Positions 30,663-43,471 of a DNA stretch of 64,000 nt are shown here, piece after piece. Source of the DNA: Nocardia paucivorans NBRC 100373 (GTDB lineage Bacteria > Actinomycetota > Actinomycetes > Mycobacteriales > Mycobacteriaceae); the NCBI RefSeq assembly GCF_000308675.1, contig NZ_BAGE01000035.1, positions 62,001 through 126,000 on the forward strand. The letters run 5' to 3'. The position numbers and the translations under genes are program-made. The notes beneath the pieces were generated by a model. That model did not search any database. It was given only the letters and a program-made list of their open reading frames with translations, and was not told where the DNA came from. Positions within the stretch are counted from its first letter, which is position 1. Every line of letters starts with the position of its first letter.

Positions 30663-31229
30663 TCAGTCGCCGTGTTCGTTCAGGTCCGCCAACAGTTCGC
30701 CGGCCCAGTCGGTGGGAATGGACTCGGGGCCGACGACCTGGAGTGCGGCCATGACCGTGAGCAACATGCCGGTCGCCATGAAACGTCGGGTATCGGAGAC
30801 CGAGGCGCCGGTGAGTTCCCGAACCAGTCGGTAGATTCTCCCGTAGCGTTCGCGGATGACCGGGCCGATTTCCGGCACCCGCGCCGCGGCGAAACCGTGG
30901 AGGAGTAGCCGGAGCAGATCGCCTTCGGCCAGGAAGACCTCGTATGCGTGCCCGAGGGCGTCCAGCGGTTCCGCATCGCCGGCCGATTGCGAGGCTTCGG
31001 TGAAGACCTGCTCGATGCGATCGCACACCCGGCCGAGCGCGGCGAGGAACAGGGCCTGTTTGGAGCCGAAGAGCCGGATCACATATGGCTGGGAGACACC
31101 CGCCCGTCGGGCTATCTCATCGGTACGGGTGGCCGCGTAACCGGCTTCCGCGAATGCGGATATCGCTGCCGTCAGTACCTGCTCACCTCGTTCGCCCGCG
31201 GTCATCCGGGTCCTGCTCACCTCGGTCAT
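30663..31229 (-). CDS. TetR-family regulator of the adjacent MFS pump
   Basis: The 188-residue protein has a TetR HTH at about 28-58 (EIARRAGVSQPYVIRLFGSK) and a ligand-binding all-helical C-terminal domain with GMLLTVMAALQVVG. ATG 31229 follows GGAAGGAGGACG. It is divergent from the MFS gene with 92 bp between, and two copies of a GTTATCAGYCGAT-type operator lie in that gap. The same operator occurs in front of the DoxX gene at 47.6 kb, so it is the likely repressor of both. The inducing ligand is unknown. Confidence 0.92.
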   Translation of the reverse strand: MTEVSRTRMTAGERGEQVLTAAISAFAEAGYAATRTDEIARRAGVSQPYVIRLFGSKQALFLAALGRVCDRIEQVFTEASQSAGDAEPLDALGHAYEVFLAEGDLLRLLLHGFAAARVPEIGPVIRERYGRIYRLVRELTGASVSDTRRFMATGMLLTVMAALQVVGPESIPTDWAGELLADLNEHGD

Positions 31230-31249
31230 CGTCCTCCTTCCAGCCGATC

Positions 31250-31307
31250 CCTTGACATGTTATCAGCCGATGCATACTTTCGACGATATTGGTTATCAGT
31301 CGATTAC
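31250..31307 (+). promoter_or_regulatory. MFS promoter with two TetR-type operators
   Basis: TTGACA (31252-31257) and the -10 region GCATACTTT near 31272-31280 flank the first operator, GTTATCAGCCGATGCA (31259-31274). A second copy, GTTATCAGTCGATTAC (31292-31307), follows the -10. Both are versions of the palindrome GTTATC-AGTC-GATAAC seen intact at 47666-47681. Repressor bound at either site would block polymerase. Confidence 0.8.
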
Positions 31308-31321
31308 AACAAGGAGTGGAT

Positions 31322-32785
31322 ATGGCCGAGACGATTACCTCGACGCCCGTACCCCCGCTCGGCGCCCCCGTTCGGCCGTCTACGCTCGAGGCTCCGCCGA
31401 CCCACACCGACGACCCCGGGCCGCGTAGACCACTCGCCGCCGTCCTCGCCGCGGTCGGCATCCCGATGTTCATGGTCACCCTCGACAATCTGGTGGTCAC
31501 CACCGCCTTGCCGGTGATCCGCGCGGAGTTGAACGCTTCGCTCGGCGATCTGCAATGGTTCGTCAACGCCTATACGCTCTCGTTCGCCTCGCTACTGCTC
31601 ACCGCGTCCACGCTCGGTGACCGCATGGGCCGTCGGCGAATCTTCACGGCCGGTATCGCGCTGTTCACGCTCGCCTCCGCGGCCTGCGCACTGGCCACCG
31701 ACCCCACCATGCTGGTCGTCGCCCGCGCGATCCAGGGATTCGGCGCCGCCGCGGTGATGCCGCTCTCTCTGACCCTGCTCACGGACGCGGTCCCGCGGCG
31801 GTTGCGCAGCGCCGCCATCGGTATCTGGGGCGGTGTCTCCGGCCTCGGGGTCGCGCTCGGCCCGCTGCTCGGTGGGGCGGTGGTCGACGGACTGAGCTGG
31901 CAGTGGATCTTCTGGGTGAACGTTCCGATCGGACTGCTGGTGCTTCCACTGGTGGTGTGGGCCCTGCGGGATGTCCGAGGTGGCGGCCGGCAGTTGGATC
32001 CGCTCGGCCTGGTATCGGCGTCCGGGGGAGTGTTGGCCGTGGTGTGGGGGATCGTGCACGGTGCCGAGGACGGTTGGACCTCCCGCGGTGTGCTCACGGC
32101 TCTGATCGGCGGTGCCGTATTACTGGCCGCCCTGATCGGCTGGGAGTCGCGGACCGCCACGCCCATGCTGCCGATGCGGTTGTTCCGGATACGGGCCTTC
32201 GGTGTGGCCAATGTGGTGGCCTTCGCCTTCTCTGTCGGCGTATTCGGGTCGATCTTCCTGCTGGCCCAGTTCTTCCAGGTGGTGCAGGGCTACAGCCCAT
32301 TCGAATCCGGGGTCCGCACCATGCCGTGGACCATGGCCCCCATGGTGGTCGCGCCATTGGCCGGTCTGGTGATCGACCGGGTGGGCGCCCGTGTTCTGTT
32401 GGTGAGCGGGCAGGTGCTGTTGGCGGTGGGGTTGGCCTGGATGGCCGCGATCACCACCACCGATATCGGCTACGGATCGTTCGTCGTTCCCATGCTGCTC
32501 GCCGGAACCGGTATGGGGCTCACCTTCGCGCCATTGGCGACCGTGGTGATGGCGAGTGCTCCCGAGGAGGACCGGTCCATTGCCTCGGGCACCAACAACA
32601 CCGTCCGCGAGGTCGGGGTGGCCATGGGTATCGCGGTGCTGACCTCGGTGTTCGTCTCATACGGCGGCTACACCGATCCCCAGGGCTATGTGGAGGGTCT
32701 GGTCCCCGCCGTATGGGTGGGCGCGGCGATCGTCGCGACCGCCGCACTGGTCTCACTGCTCATACCGGGCCGACGTGCGGCCTAG
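31322..32785 (+). CDS. MFS drug efflux transporter, DHA2 (14-TMS) type
   Basis: The 487-residue protein has about 14 hydrophobic helices. TMS1 contains PMFMVTLDNLVVTTALPVI (motif D1 of the EmrB/QacA group), the loop after TMS2 has LGDRMGRRRIF (motif A), and GIWGGVSGLGVALGPLLGGAVVDGLSWQWIFWVN is motif C. These are proton-driven exporters of drugs and lipophilic cations. ATG 31322 follows AAGGAGTGGAT. It is controlled by the divergent TetR gene, judging from its promoter. Confidence 0.93.
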   Translation: MAETITSTPVPPLGAPVRPSTLEAPPTHTDDPGPRRPLAAVLAAVGIPMFMVTLDNLVVTTALPVIRAELNASLGDLQWFVNAYTLSFASLLLTASTLGDRMGRRRIFTAGIALFTLASAACALATDPTMLVVARAIQGFGAAAVMPLSLTLLTDAVPRRLRSAAIGIWGGVSGLGVALGPLLGGAVVDGLSWQWIFWVNVPIGLLVLPLVVWALRDVRGGGRQLDPLGLVSASGGVLAVVWGIVHGAEDGWTSRGVLTALIGGAVLLAALIGWESRTATPMLPMRLFRIRAFGVANVVAFAFSVGVFGSIFLLAQFFQVVQGYSPFESGVRTMPWTMAPMVVAPLAGLVIDRVGARVLLVSGQVLLAVGLAWMAAITTTDIGYGSFVVPMLLAGTGMGLTFAPLATVVMASAPEEDRSIASGTNNTVREVGVAMGIAVLTSVFVSYGGYTDPQGYVEGLVPAVWVGAAIVATAALVSLLIPGRRAA

Positions 32786-32792
32786 CGATGGC

Positions 32793-32836
32793 GGTCGAAC
32801 GGCGGCATCCCCCGAGCGGGGTGCCGTCGTTCGACC
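32793..32836. terminator. terminator between the MFS and GT87 genes
   Basis: A long imperfect stem (GGTCGAACGGCGGCATCCCC with GGGGTGCCGTCGTTCGACC, four-to-five-base loop) sits eight bases after the MFS stop and serves both convergent genes. Confidence 0.85.
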
Positions 32837-32881
32837 TGGGGCGGGGAGATCCCGGCACACGCGGCGACGATCTCGAGCGGA

Positions 32882-35436
<2,555 letters not shown>

Positions 35437-35464
35437 CCGTTTCGACTAGAGAGCGATACGACAA

Positions 35465-37969
35465 GTGCGAGTAGCGCAGTCCTGGCTGACCGAACTCATC
35501 CGGCGCACCACCCCCGACTGGTCGGTAACCCCGGAGGAACTCGACGCCGGTTTCGTCCGGGTCGGGTTGGAGGTCGAAGAGGTCGACAAGCTGCGACCGG
35601 TGACCGGGGATATCGAGCGGCCGCTGGTGGTCGGGCGGGTCGCCGAGATCACCGAGCTCACCGGCTTCAAGAAACCGATCCGATTCTGCAAGGTCGATAT
35701 CGGCAAACCCGAGCTCCAGGAGATCATCTGCGGAGCCACGAACTTCGCCGTGGGCGATCTGGTGGTCGTGGTGTTGCCCGGTGGGGTGCTGCCCGGCGGG
35801 TTCGCAATTTCCTCCCGCAAGACCTATGGGCATATCTCCAACGGCATGATCTGCTCGGTCGCCGAACTCGGGATCGGCAAGGACCACTCCGGCATCCTGG
35901 TGCTGGAACCCGGTAGCGCCGAGCCCGGCGCCGACGCCAACGAGCTGCTCGGCCTCGACGACACCGTCATCGAACTCAATATCACCCCCGACCGCGGCTA
36001 CTGCTTCTCGCTGCGCGGCCTGGCCCGGGAACTGGCCTGCGGTTTCGACCTCGGATACGCCGATCCCGCGGTGCGTGTGCTGCCGAACGACGAGGCCGAG
36101 GCCTGGCCGTTGCAGGTGACCGAGGAATCGCGGTGCACCCGGTTCGGGATACGTCGGGTGACCGGTATCGACCCCGATGCGGTGAGCCCGTGGTGGCTGC
36201 AGCGCCGGTTGCTGTTGGCCGGGGTGCGGCCGATCTCGCCGGCGGTGGACGTCACCAACTACGTGATGTTGGAGCTGGGGCAGCCGCTGCACGCCTTCGA
36301 CGCGGCGAAACTGTCCGGTTCCCTGGTGGTGCGGCGGGCGCAGACGGGGGAGAAGCTGCGCACCCTCGACGACGTCGAACGGGTCCTCGACCCGGAGGAT
36401 GTGGTGATCGCAGACGATTCCGGTGTGATCTCCCTGGCCGGGGTGATGGGTGGGGCGAGCACCGAGGTGGGCGCCGAAACCACCGATGTGGTGCTGGAGG
36501 CGGCCACCTGGGATTCGCTGCTGGTCTACCGCACCGCCCGCCGGCACAAACTCGTCTCCGAGGCGAGTAAACGCTACGAGCGAGTGGTGGACCCGGAACT
36601 CAATCTGGCCGCCCTGGACCGAGCCGCCGCCCTGCTGGCCGAGATCGCCGGCGGCACCGTGGAACCGGCGCTCACCGATTTCCGGGCGGTTCTGCCCGCG
36701 CCGGAGCCGATCCGAATGGACATCGACCACGCCGACAAGGTGGCCGGCGTGGTCTACCCGACCGGGACGTCGGCGCGCCGGCTCACCCAGATCGGCTGTC
36801 AGGTCGACGTGGGGGTGAACGAGACCACCGGTCACGCACAGCTGGTGGTCACCCCACCCAGCTGGCGGCCCGATCTGGCCCAGCCCGCGGATCTGGTGGA
36901 GGAGGTGCTGCGACTGGAGGGACTCGAGCAGATCCCGCTGGTGCTGCCCAAGGCTCCCGCCGGTCGGGGCCTGTCCCCGCAGCAGCAGCGGCGGCGCTCG
37001 GTGAGTCGGGCGCTGGCCTTCGCCGGTTGTGTGGAGGTGCCGCCGCCGGTGTTCCTGCCCGCCGACGTCTTCGATGTGTGGGGGCTGGACGACGACGATC
37101 CGCGTCGCACCACCACCCGAGTGCTCAACCCACTCGATGTGGACCGGGCCGAACTGGCCACCACCCTGCTGCCCGGCATGCTGGAGGTGGCAGCCCGCAA
37201 TATCTCGCGCGGCGCTCGCGATCTGTCGCTCTACGGGATCGCGCAGGTGGTGCTGCCCGGACCGGAGACCAAGCCGGTCGACCCGCTGCCGGTGGATCGG
37301 CGGCCGACCGACGAGGAGGTGGCCGCGCTATTGGCGTCGCTGCCGGAGCAGCCGGTGCATGTGGCGGCGGTGCTCACCGGACGTCGGGAGCCGCGCGGCC
37401 CGTGGGGCCCGGGCCGACAGGCCGAGGCCGCCGACGCCTTCGCGCTCGCCGATGTCATCGGCGCGGCGGCCGGCGTGCCGATCGAACGCCGCGCCGGCAG
37501 GTATCTGCCGTGGCATCCGGGTCGATGCGCCGAACTGGTGGTCGACGGTGTGGTGGTCGGTCACGCCGGTGAACTGCACCCGGCCGTGCTGGAACGGTCC
37601 GGTCTGCCGCCGCGCACCTGCGCGCTGGAACTGAATCTGGATGCGCTTCCGCTGCGGGATTCCCGACCGGCGCCGCTGGTGTCGCCGTTCCCGGCCGTGC
37701 TGCAGGATGTCTCGGTGAGCGTCGACCGCGAGGTCCCCGCCGCAGCCGTGGAGTCGGCGTTGCGCTCCGGTGGCGGCGACCTGCTCGAGGACATCGCCCT
37801 GTTCGATGTCTACGAAGGCGCTCAGGTAGGCGAGGGTCGCAAATCCCTCACCTACGCGCTGCGGTTCCGGGCACCGGACCGCACCCTCACCGAGGACGAG
37901 GCGAGCGCCGCCCGTGACGCAGCGGTGGCCGCGGCCGCCGAGACGGTCGGCGCGGTGCTGCGCTCTTGA
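35465..37969 (+). CDS. pheT: phenylalanine--tRNA ligase beta subunit
   Basis: The 834-residue protein contains the tRNA-binding EMAP/OB domain ([20 protein letters not shown] to about 150), the B3/4 editing domain, the B5 domain, the catalytic-like core and the C-terminal FDX-ACB anticodon-binding domain ([20 protein letters not shown] and [16 protein letters not shown]). The start is GTG. Its TGA overlaps the TTG start of the next gene (TTGA), indicating translational coupling. Confidence 0.96.
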   Translation: MRVAQSWLTELIRRTTPDWSVTPEELDAGFVRVGLEVEEVDKLRPVTGDIERPLVVGRVAEITELTGFKKPIRFCKVDIGKPELQEIICGATNFAVGDLVVVVLPGGVLPGGFAISSRKTYGHISNGMICSVAELGIGKDHSGILVLEPGSAEPGADANELLGLDDTVIELNITPDRGYCFSLRGLARELACGFDLGYADPAVRVLPNDEAEAWPLQVTEESRCTRFGIRRVTGIDPDAVSPWWLQRRLLLAGVRPISPAVDVTNYVMLELGQPLHAFDAAKLSGSLVVRRAQTGEKLRTLDDVERVLDPEDVVIADDSGVISLAGVMGGASTEVGAETTDVVLEAATWDSLLVYRTARRHKLVSEASKRYERVVDPELNLAALDRAAALLAEIAGGTVEPALTDFRAVLPAPEPIRMDIDHADKVAGVVYPTGTSARRLTQIGCQVDVGVNETTGHAQLVVTPPSWRPDLAQPADLVEEVLRLEGLEQIPLVLPKAPAGRGLSPQQQRRRSVSRALAFAGCVEVPPPVFLPADVFDVWGLDDDDPRRTTTRVLNPLDVDRAELATTLLPGMLEVAARNISRGARDLSLYGIAQVVLPGPETKPVDPLPVDRRPTDEEVAALLASLPEQPVHVAAVLTGRREPRGPWGPGRQAEAADAFALADVIGAAAGVPIERRAGRYLPWHPGRCAELVVDGVVVGHAGELHPAVLERSGLPPRTCALELNLDALPLRDSRPAPLVSPFPAVLQDVSVSVDREVPAAAVESALRSGGGDLLEDIALFDVYEGAQVGEGRKSLTYALRFRAPDRTLTEDEASAARDAAVAAAAETVGAVLRS

Positions 37970-38781
37970 CCACATCGGTCCGGAGATCGTGGCGGCCGGG
38001 CCATCCGGCCCGGCCGATCCTGTACGCGCTCACCTACCGGCCGACGCGTCGGATCGAGCGGACGCCGTCTGCGCTCGGACTGGACTACACCGATCTGTCC
38101 ATCCCGACCGCCGACGGCCGGACCCTGCACGCCTGGTGGGTGCGTGCGCAACGTCCGATCGGCCACATCCTGTTCGCGCACGGGAACGCAGGCAATATCG
38201 GTGACCGGGTGCCGATCTACGCCCTGCTGAACGCCGCCGGATTCGACGTTTTGGCCTTCGACTACCGCGGTTACGGCCGCAGCACCGGCCGCCCCTCCGA
38301 AACCGGTACCGCCCTGGATGCTCGCGCCGCCCGGCAGGCGCTGCTCGATCGGCCGGGTGTCGATCCGGAGCGCGTCGTCTATCTGGGTAAATCCCTCGGT
38401 GGCGCGGTCATGCTGGAACTGGCCGTGGCGCATCCGCCCGCCGGGCTCGTCCTCATGTCCACCTTCACCGGTCTGCGTGACACGGCCCGGCGGCTGTATC
38501 CGTTCCTGCCCGCGCCCGCCATTCCGGACGCCTACCCGAGCCTGCGCCGTATTCCGTCACTGACGGCGCCGCTGCTGCTCATGCACGGTGACCGGGACGA
38601 GTTGATCCCGCTGAGCCACGCCGAACGCCTCTACGCGGCAGCTCCCGAGCCGAAGCGGCTCATGGTGTATCCCGGGGCGGGGCACAACGACATCATCGGT
38701 ATGGCCATGACGGACTGGGCCGCGGCGATCGTCGAATGGGCGCAGGAAAACGAGATCATCCGCCGCGCCGCCGACCGGTGA
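37966..38781 (+). CDS. alpha/beta hydrolase (BEM46/ABHD13-like)
   Basis: The 271-residue hydrolase has the nucleophile elbow GKSLGG (Ser143), an oxyanion region [12 protein letters not shown], Asp in [10 protein letters not shown] and His in GAGHND. This is the pattern of the BEM46/ABHD13 serine hydrolase group, whose substrates are largely unknown. The TTG start overlaps the pheT stop by one codon, so the gene is expressed with pheST despite having no translation role. A hydrophobic N-terminal stretch may give weak membrane association. Confidence 0.85.
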   Translation: MTTSVRRSWRPGHPARPILYALTYRPTRRIERTPSALGLDYTDLSIPTADGRTLHAWWVRAQRPIGHILFAHGNAGNIGDRVPIYALLNAAGFDVLAFDYRGYGRSTGRPSETGTALDARAARQALLDRPGVDPERVVYLGKSLGGAVMLELAVAHPPAGLVLMSTFTGLRDTARRLYPFLPAPAIPDAYPSLRRIPSLTAPLLLMHGDRDELIPLSHAERLYAAAPEPKRLMVYPGAGHNDIIGMAMTDWAAAIVEWAQENEIIRRAADR

Positions 38782-38900
38782 CGGCATTCGTCGTCCGCCG
38801 TGGCTGCGTAGCCTGAGAAATATGAGCGGCAGGCGCTCGAAGGTGGTGGCGCGGCGTGACCGTGGAGGGCGCGCCCGTTCATACCGCGAAAGGACACAGT

Positions 38901-39410
38901 ATGAGTGAACCCGATGCGGATCCGAGTGAGTTGGCGGTGCGGTTGGCCGCCTTGTCCGATGAGCAACTGCTCGCCGTGTTGAGTGTGGTCACCTCCGGCC
39001 GTCCGGGATTGGCGGAGGTGTACGAGGTGGTCACCCGACTGCTCGCCCGGACCGGCGCGACCGGACCGAACCCCGACGTGATTCCCGACACCCCGATATC
39101 CACCGGATATCAATCCTCTTCTGGTGGTCGGGTGTCTCCGCAGGTGGGTGGGGGCTTTTCCGCCGATACGGGGGTGACCGATCCCGGCGGTGGTGATCTC
39201 GGCGGTTATGGTCCCGATGGTGTGCCGACCTTCGAGTCGGTTCGCGATAAGGTCGAGCAGCGCTTCGGTACCGCGCAGGGGATGAGTGAACTCGACCGCC
39301 GAACTCCGGCGGGGCGTGGCGTCGACGAACAATGGGAGGCGCGCGAACAGGCCGCGCGAGAGCGTCTGGAGCAGATCCGGAAATCGGTGCGCGGCGAGCG
39401 CGGCGAATGA
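38901..39410 (+). CDS. unrecognised 169-residue protein
   Basis: No family is recognised. The N-terminal 55 residues are helical (DPSELAVRLAALSDEQLLAVLSVV). The middle is Gly/Ser/Asp-rich and probably disordered. The C-terminus is a charged helix (EQWEAREQAARERLEQIRKS). ATG 38901 follows AAAGGACACAGT, a good ribosome binding site. The next gene starts 41 bp later on the same strand, so the two are probably co-expressed. The domain layout (helix, linker, coiled coil) suggests a binding adaptor rather than an enzyme. Confidence 0.7.
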   Translation: MSEPDADPSELAVRLAALSDEQLLAVLSVVTSGRPGLAEVYEVVTRLLARTGATGPNPDVIPDTPISTGYQSSSGGRVSPQVGGGFSADTGVTDPGGGDLGGYGPDGVPTFESVRDKVEQRFGTAQGMSELDRRTPAGRGVDEQWEAREQAARERLEQIRKSVRGERGE

Positions 39411-39451
39411 GGCCGGTCCGGTCCTCCGGCCCGGCAGGATAGGTGGACCCC

Positions 39452-40510
39452 ATGACCGAACCAGCACTCACTCCGACACCGCGGCAGGCCGAGGCCATCG
39501 CCGAACGTCTCCTCGACGCCCAGGTGAAATATCTGCTGTCCGAGGTGACCGGGGACCGTTTCACCGAGGTCGTCGCCCGGGATGTGGCCGCCGTCCTCGG
39601 CGTGGCCGAAACCATCGGTTTCGAGGAGGTGGCGCCGGTCGATCGGGCCCGGGAGACCGTCGCCACGGTGATCGACCGGATCGGCGGTAGCAGCGTTATC
39701 GCCGATATGGTCGGTGTGTTCGCCGACGCCATCTACGACCACACCGCCGCCACCGACGACTACACCCTCGGCGAGGTGGTCGAACGGGAACCGGTGGAGG
39801 CGCTGCTGGAGAAGATCTTCGGTATGCACCGAACCCAGGAACGCATCCTGGACCGGCTCACCGACAGTCCCCTGATCGCCACCGTCGCCTCCAAATTCGT
39901 GGACAAACTGGTCGGTGACTTCGTGGAGGCCAACCGCCGGCGGGCCGAAAAGGTCCCCGGTATGGGCGCGCTCATGTCCCTGGGACAGTCCGCCGCCGAG
40001 CGGGCCCGCAAAGCCGCCGAAAGCAACGGCATCCTCGGTGACATCGCCGGTAAAGGGGCCATGTATGCGCTGCGCCGTACCAACAACGCCATTCGGGAGA
40101 TGTTGCGTGAGGCGCCCGTGCACGAGGCCTCCATGGAGTTCTGGGATCTACACGCCGGTGAACCCGTCAGCGGGCTTCGGGCCTATCTCACCCAACAGGA
40201 TCTGCGCGAACTCGTCGAGATCTGCTACCGCATCGCGGTGACCACCCGCGAAAAGGAATACTTCGGTCTACTCGTTGACGAATGCGTCCAGGTATTCCTC
40301 GACAAATACGGCGACCACACCCTCGCCGCCATGCTCGGCGAACTCGGCCTCAGCGGCGAGGACGTCACCGCCGAGATCCTGCGTTACGGCCCCGCCGTGG
40401 TGGAGGCGGCCAAACGAAACGGTGTGTTGGAGGGCCTGATCCGGGAACGGCTCGAACCCTTCTTCCTCTCGGACGAGGTCTTGCACATCCTGAGCGGGGC
40501 CGACATGTGA
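39452..40510 (+). CDS. unrecognised 352-residue helical protein
   Basis: No family is recognised. The protein is predicted mostly helical, with no signal peptide and no strong transmembrane segment. Charged helices rich in Glu and Arg (VEREPVEALLEKIFGMHRTQERIL, FVEANRRRAEKVPGMGALMSLG) suggest a soluble multi-helix or coiled-coil structure. ATG 39452 is preferred over GTG 39443. The partner gene ends 41 bp upstream. Codon use is ordinary for the window, so it is probably a lineage-specific conserved gene and not recent foreign DNA. Confidence 0.7.
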   Translation: MTEPALTPTPRQAEAIAERLLDAQVKYLLSEVTGDRFTEVVARDVAAVLGVAETIGFEEVAPVDRARETVATVIDRIGGSSVIADMVGVFADAIYDHTAATDDYTLGEVVEREPVEALLEKIFGMHRTQERILDRLTDSPLIATVASKFVDKLVGDFVEANRRRAEKVPGMGALMSLGQSAAERARKAAESNGILGDIAGKGAMYALRRTNNAIREMLREAPVHEASMEFWDLHAGEPVSGLRAYLTQQDLRELVEICYRIAVTTREKEYFGLLVDECVQVFLDKYGDHTLAAMLGELGLSGEDVTAEILRYGPAVVEAAKRNGVLEGLIRERLEPFFLSDEVLHILSGADM

Positions 40511-40732
40511 CGGTGGTGTCTCCGGGCACCCCGATCGTCACCACTCGGGAAAGCGATTCGTCGACGAGCGGTCCCTGCGGTGTCGCGGGAGCCGATCGTG
40601 AACCCGTATTCGTCCGTCGGTCAGGCGACCACCGGCATTCCCTCCGGTAACGACCGTTCGAATGGACATCGTCGCGTCGATACGGTTCGGTTGCGTCAAC
40701 GGGGGGATCGATCGGGATAGACAGGTAGGTAG

Positions 40733-41779
40733 ATGACGGCGGCACATATAGGCCCCTCGGTGGCGGACACTCCGCGGCGTGGGGCCGGCAGCGATTACGC
40801 GGTGTTGTTGCGTCGGGTCCGAGAAGCCGGGCTGATGGAGCGGCGACCGTGGTATTACGCTCGAAGGACGGTTGCCGTGGTCGCGGCACTCGGGCTCGGG
40901 TGGGGTGTATTCGTGGCACTCGGTGATTCGTGGTGGCAGGTACTGACGGCCGTATTCCTGGGTATCGTCTTCCCGCAGTTGGCCTTTCTCGGGCACGATG
41001 CGGGACATCGGCAGATCTTCCGCACCGGACGGGCGAACTACCTGTACGGGCTGCTGGTCGGCAATCTCGGTATCGGGGTGAGCATCGGCTGGTGGACCGG
41101 TAATCACAATCGCCACCACGCCCACCCCAATACCGAGGGCGCCGATCCCGATATCACCGGTGTCCTGGTGCACTCCCCGCAACGGGCGCGTACGGAACGT
41201 GGCTTTCGGAGCTGGATCTTCCGTTATCAAGGGCTGTTGTTCTTCCCGCTGATATTCCTGGAGGCGGGCAGCCTGCACAACAAGAGCGTGCGGGCGGTGA
41301 TCCGCGGGCAGGTCCCGAAACGGTTCTGGGAAGGATTGTTGTTGGCCGCGCACGGCATCGGTCTCGTGGCTGCGGCGTTCATCGTGTTGTCCCCGATACA
41401 GGCGGTGGTTTTCCTACTCGTGCAGCAGGGGGTGTTCGGTTTCTACATGGGATGCACCTTCGCGCCCAACCACAAGGGGATGGAGGTGTTCGAATCCGGC
41501 GACGCCGTGGACTATCTGCGCAGACAGGTGCTGACCTCGCGCACGGTACGCGGAGGATGGTTGCTCGACGCGGCCATGGGCGGGTTGAACTACCAGATCG
41601 AACATCATCTGTTCCCACCCATGCCGCGCTGCAATCTGCGTCGTGTCCAACCACTGGTCGTGCAGTATTGCGCGGAGATCGGGGTACCTTACCGCGAGAC
41701 CGGGCTGGTGGACTCCTATCGCCAGGCGGTGGGGTTTCTGCACGCTGTCGGTAAACACGCCCGCCCGGCCGCCTCCTGA
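40733..41779 (+). CDS. membrane fatty acid desaturase
   Basis: The 348-residue protein has the three histidine boxes of acyl-lipid/acyl-CoA desaturases: H88-DAG-H92, H125-NR-HH129 and QIEHHLFPPM near 290, where the Gln in place of the first His marks the front-end (delta-5/6-like) group. The di-iron active site inserts a double bond into membrane-bound acyl chains. About four membrane helices are present. Such enzymes need ferredoxin and a reductase, not encoded here. ATG 40733 follows AGGTAGGTAG. Confidence 0.92.
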   Translation: MTAAHIGPSVADTPRRGAGSDYAVLLRRVREAGLMERRPWYYARRTVAVVAALGLGWGVFVALGDSWWQVLTAVFLGIVFPQLAFLGHDAGHRQIFRTGRANYLYGLLVGNLGIGVSIGWWTGNHNRHHAHPNTEGADPDITGVLVHSPQRARTERGFRSWIFRYQGLLFFPLIFLEAGSLHNKSVRAVIRGQVPKRFWEGLLLAAHGIGLVAAAFIVLSPIQAVVFLLVQQGVFGFYMGCTFAPNHKGMEVFESGDAVDYLRRQVLTSRTVRGGWLLDAAMGGLNYQIEHHLFPPMPRCNLRRVQPLVVQYCAEIGVPYRETGLVDSYRQAVGFLHAVGKHARPAAS

Positions 41780-41867
41780 GCGTTCCGGGTGCCGCGCCGG
41801 GCGCGTTAGGGTCGGTTGCGGGACCGGAGATCTCCGGGCATGGGGTCGATACGAAGGGACAGCGCAG

Positions 41868-42392
41868 ATGTCGGATACCTCGGTCGAGGTGCTTCTGGAC
41901 GATTTCGAGAAGAAGGACGACTGGGACCTGATCGGTGCGGGGGCGGATACGACGCACCTCACCACGTTCGTGGAGGGTGCGCCGAACAAGCGGCCGGGAG
42001 TATATGCCGACGGCGGCAAAGGGGCCGATCACCGGGCGCTCGTCCTGCTCATCCGTTCGGCCGCTGCGGGTTTCGAGGTGGAACTCGTACGGCGACCGGG
42101 GCACGAGTTCTCGGTCACGGGTCGTGTATCGGGGGTGAGCTTGTGGGTGCGCACACCGCACGCCGCGCTGGAGATCGCCGCGCGGTTGCGTGACGGTTCC
42201 GGAGAAACCCGGGACGTGGTGTTGGGTACCGCGCCCATCGATGGTGAATGGCGCCGGCTCGAACACGAAGTAGGCGAACCGTTCACCGACGCCGAGCTTT
42301 TGGGATTGCGGATCCGGCTCGAGGACGTGGTGGAACGTCCGGGCGAGGTGATGATCCTGTTGGACGATCTGAGCGCGCTCACCACGGGATAG
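41868..42392 (+). CDS. unknown protein with jelly-roll-like sequence
   Basis: The 174-residue protein is not assigned to a family. It is strand-rich: VEVLLDDFEKKDDWDL at the start, VSGVSLWVRTPHAALEIAARLRDG in the middle, and RLEDVVERPGEVMILLDDLSAL at the end. Repeated DDF/DDL edges resemble the beta-sandwich of carbohydrate-binding or FlaA-type outer-layer proteins. No signal peptide is visible, so it is probably cytosolic. AAGGGACAGCGCAG precedes ATG 41868. It follows the desaturase by 88 bp. Confidence 0.6.
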   Translation: MSDTSVEVLLDDFEKKDDWDLIGAGADTTHLTTFVEGAPNKRPGVYADGGKGADHRALVLLIRSAAAGFEVELVRRPGHEFSVTGRVSGVSLWVRTPHAALEIAARLRDGSGETRDVVLGTAPIDGEWRRLEHEVGEPFTDAELLGLRIRLEDVVERPGEVMILLDDLSALTTG

Positions 42393-42467
42393 GTTCCTGC
42401 GGGGGCTTTTCGCCGTCGCGCCGGAATGGCTCGGTGCGGGCCGTGATCGCCGAGGCTCGCGGGTGGA

Positions 42468-43169
42468 TCAGGGTTCTCCCACGGAAGCTGTTGCCGGATC
42501 GAGCCGTTCGGCACCGTGGAGGACGAGGAAATCGATGACGACGGAGGTAATGTCCCCGGCGTGGTCGCGGCCGAACCATACCGGGTAGGCGCCATCGCCG
42601 AATCCGGATTCGAATGCGGTCAACGACGGTTCGCCATCGGGCCCCGCCAGGGTCACCACCCGGGTTCCGGCAACGCGGTTCTCTGGGTCGTCACCACACA
42701 GGAGCTCGATCCAGCCGGTCGTGCCGTCCGGCTGGTCGTCGAGAACGGTGGCGAAGTATTCCAGCAGCGACGCGTCGAACAGACACCCCATCCCACCGTC
42801 GACCCCGAATCCGAAGAACTCGTCCTCGCGCAGGGCGGTGTGATCCTGTCCGGGTAGCAATGCCTGTTCCCAATGGGTGGCCGCCGTCCGTCCCACCCTG
42901 AGAACGGCCGCGCACACTCGTACGTGATCGGGATCGTCGACGAACCGGATGGTCGACAGCGACAGGGGATAACGGCCACCGGGCACCGTCTGCGTGAATG
43001 CCGTGAAATCTTCCGGGAACACCAGCCCGGTCGGGTCGCCGGCGATGAGATGTCCGGTCGGCAACACCAGGTGACCCTTGTCGTGAATCTCGCCGACCAC
43101 GACCTTGCCGGTCGGCATGCGAAACCGGATGCCGTCGGTGAAGAACGCATCCGGATGAGCGGGTCTCAT
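42468..43169 (-). CDS. DUF4241 protein
   Basis: The 233-residue protein matches DUF4241 by its pattern: TGHLIAGDPTGLVFPEDFTAFTQTVPGGRYPLSLST, FGFGVDGGMGCLFDASLLEYF and the C-terminal FESGFGDGAYPVWFGRDHAGDITSVVIDFLVL. These proteins are found in many bacteria, often in polymorphic toxin or immunity contexts, and their function is unknown. ATG 43169 follows GGAGGGCGATCG and excludes the longer upstream frame. Confidence 0.85.
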   Translation of the reverse strand: MRPAHPDAFFTDGIRFRMPTGKVVVGEIHDKGHLVLPTGHLIAGDPTGLVFPEDFTAFTQTVPGGRYPLSLSTIRFVDDPDHVRVCAAVLRVGRTAATHWEQALLPGQDHTALREDEFFGFGVDGGMGCLFDASLLEYFATVLDDQPDGTTGWIELLCGDDPENRVAGTRVVTLAGPDGEPSLTAFESGFGDGAYPVWFGRDHAGDITSVVIDFLVLHGAERLDPATASVGEP

Positions 43170-43471
43170 CGATCGCCCTCCGACGGGATCGGCGTGGTCA
43201 CGCATTCCCCTCGATCCGAGTGGGAGAGGTTCGTGATCGGAGGTGATCCGACCGGATGCCGGATGGTGCTGTGATGCGGCCGAGAATGCATGTGCGGCAC
43301 GGTATCGCACGATCGTGTGCCACGAGGCATGGTGTCGATCGGCCCGGCCCGTACGAATGGTCCGTCGGTGAGCGGTAGGGATCGCGGATCACGGGATCTG
43401 TGGTGCGGATCGATCATGCCGGGCATACTTTCGGCAAAGTGACATCGTGTTGTTTCTGAAATGTATCCGCA
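43170..43471. other. 302-bp intergenic region
   Basis: This region lies between the DUF4241 gene and the frameshifted membrane gene. GCATACTTTCG near 43424 resembles a -10 region. No gene or strong repeat was seen. Confidence 0.35.
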
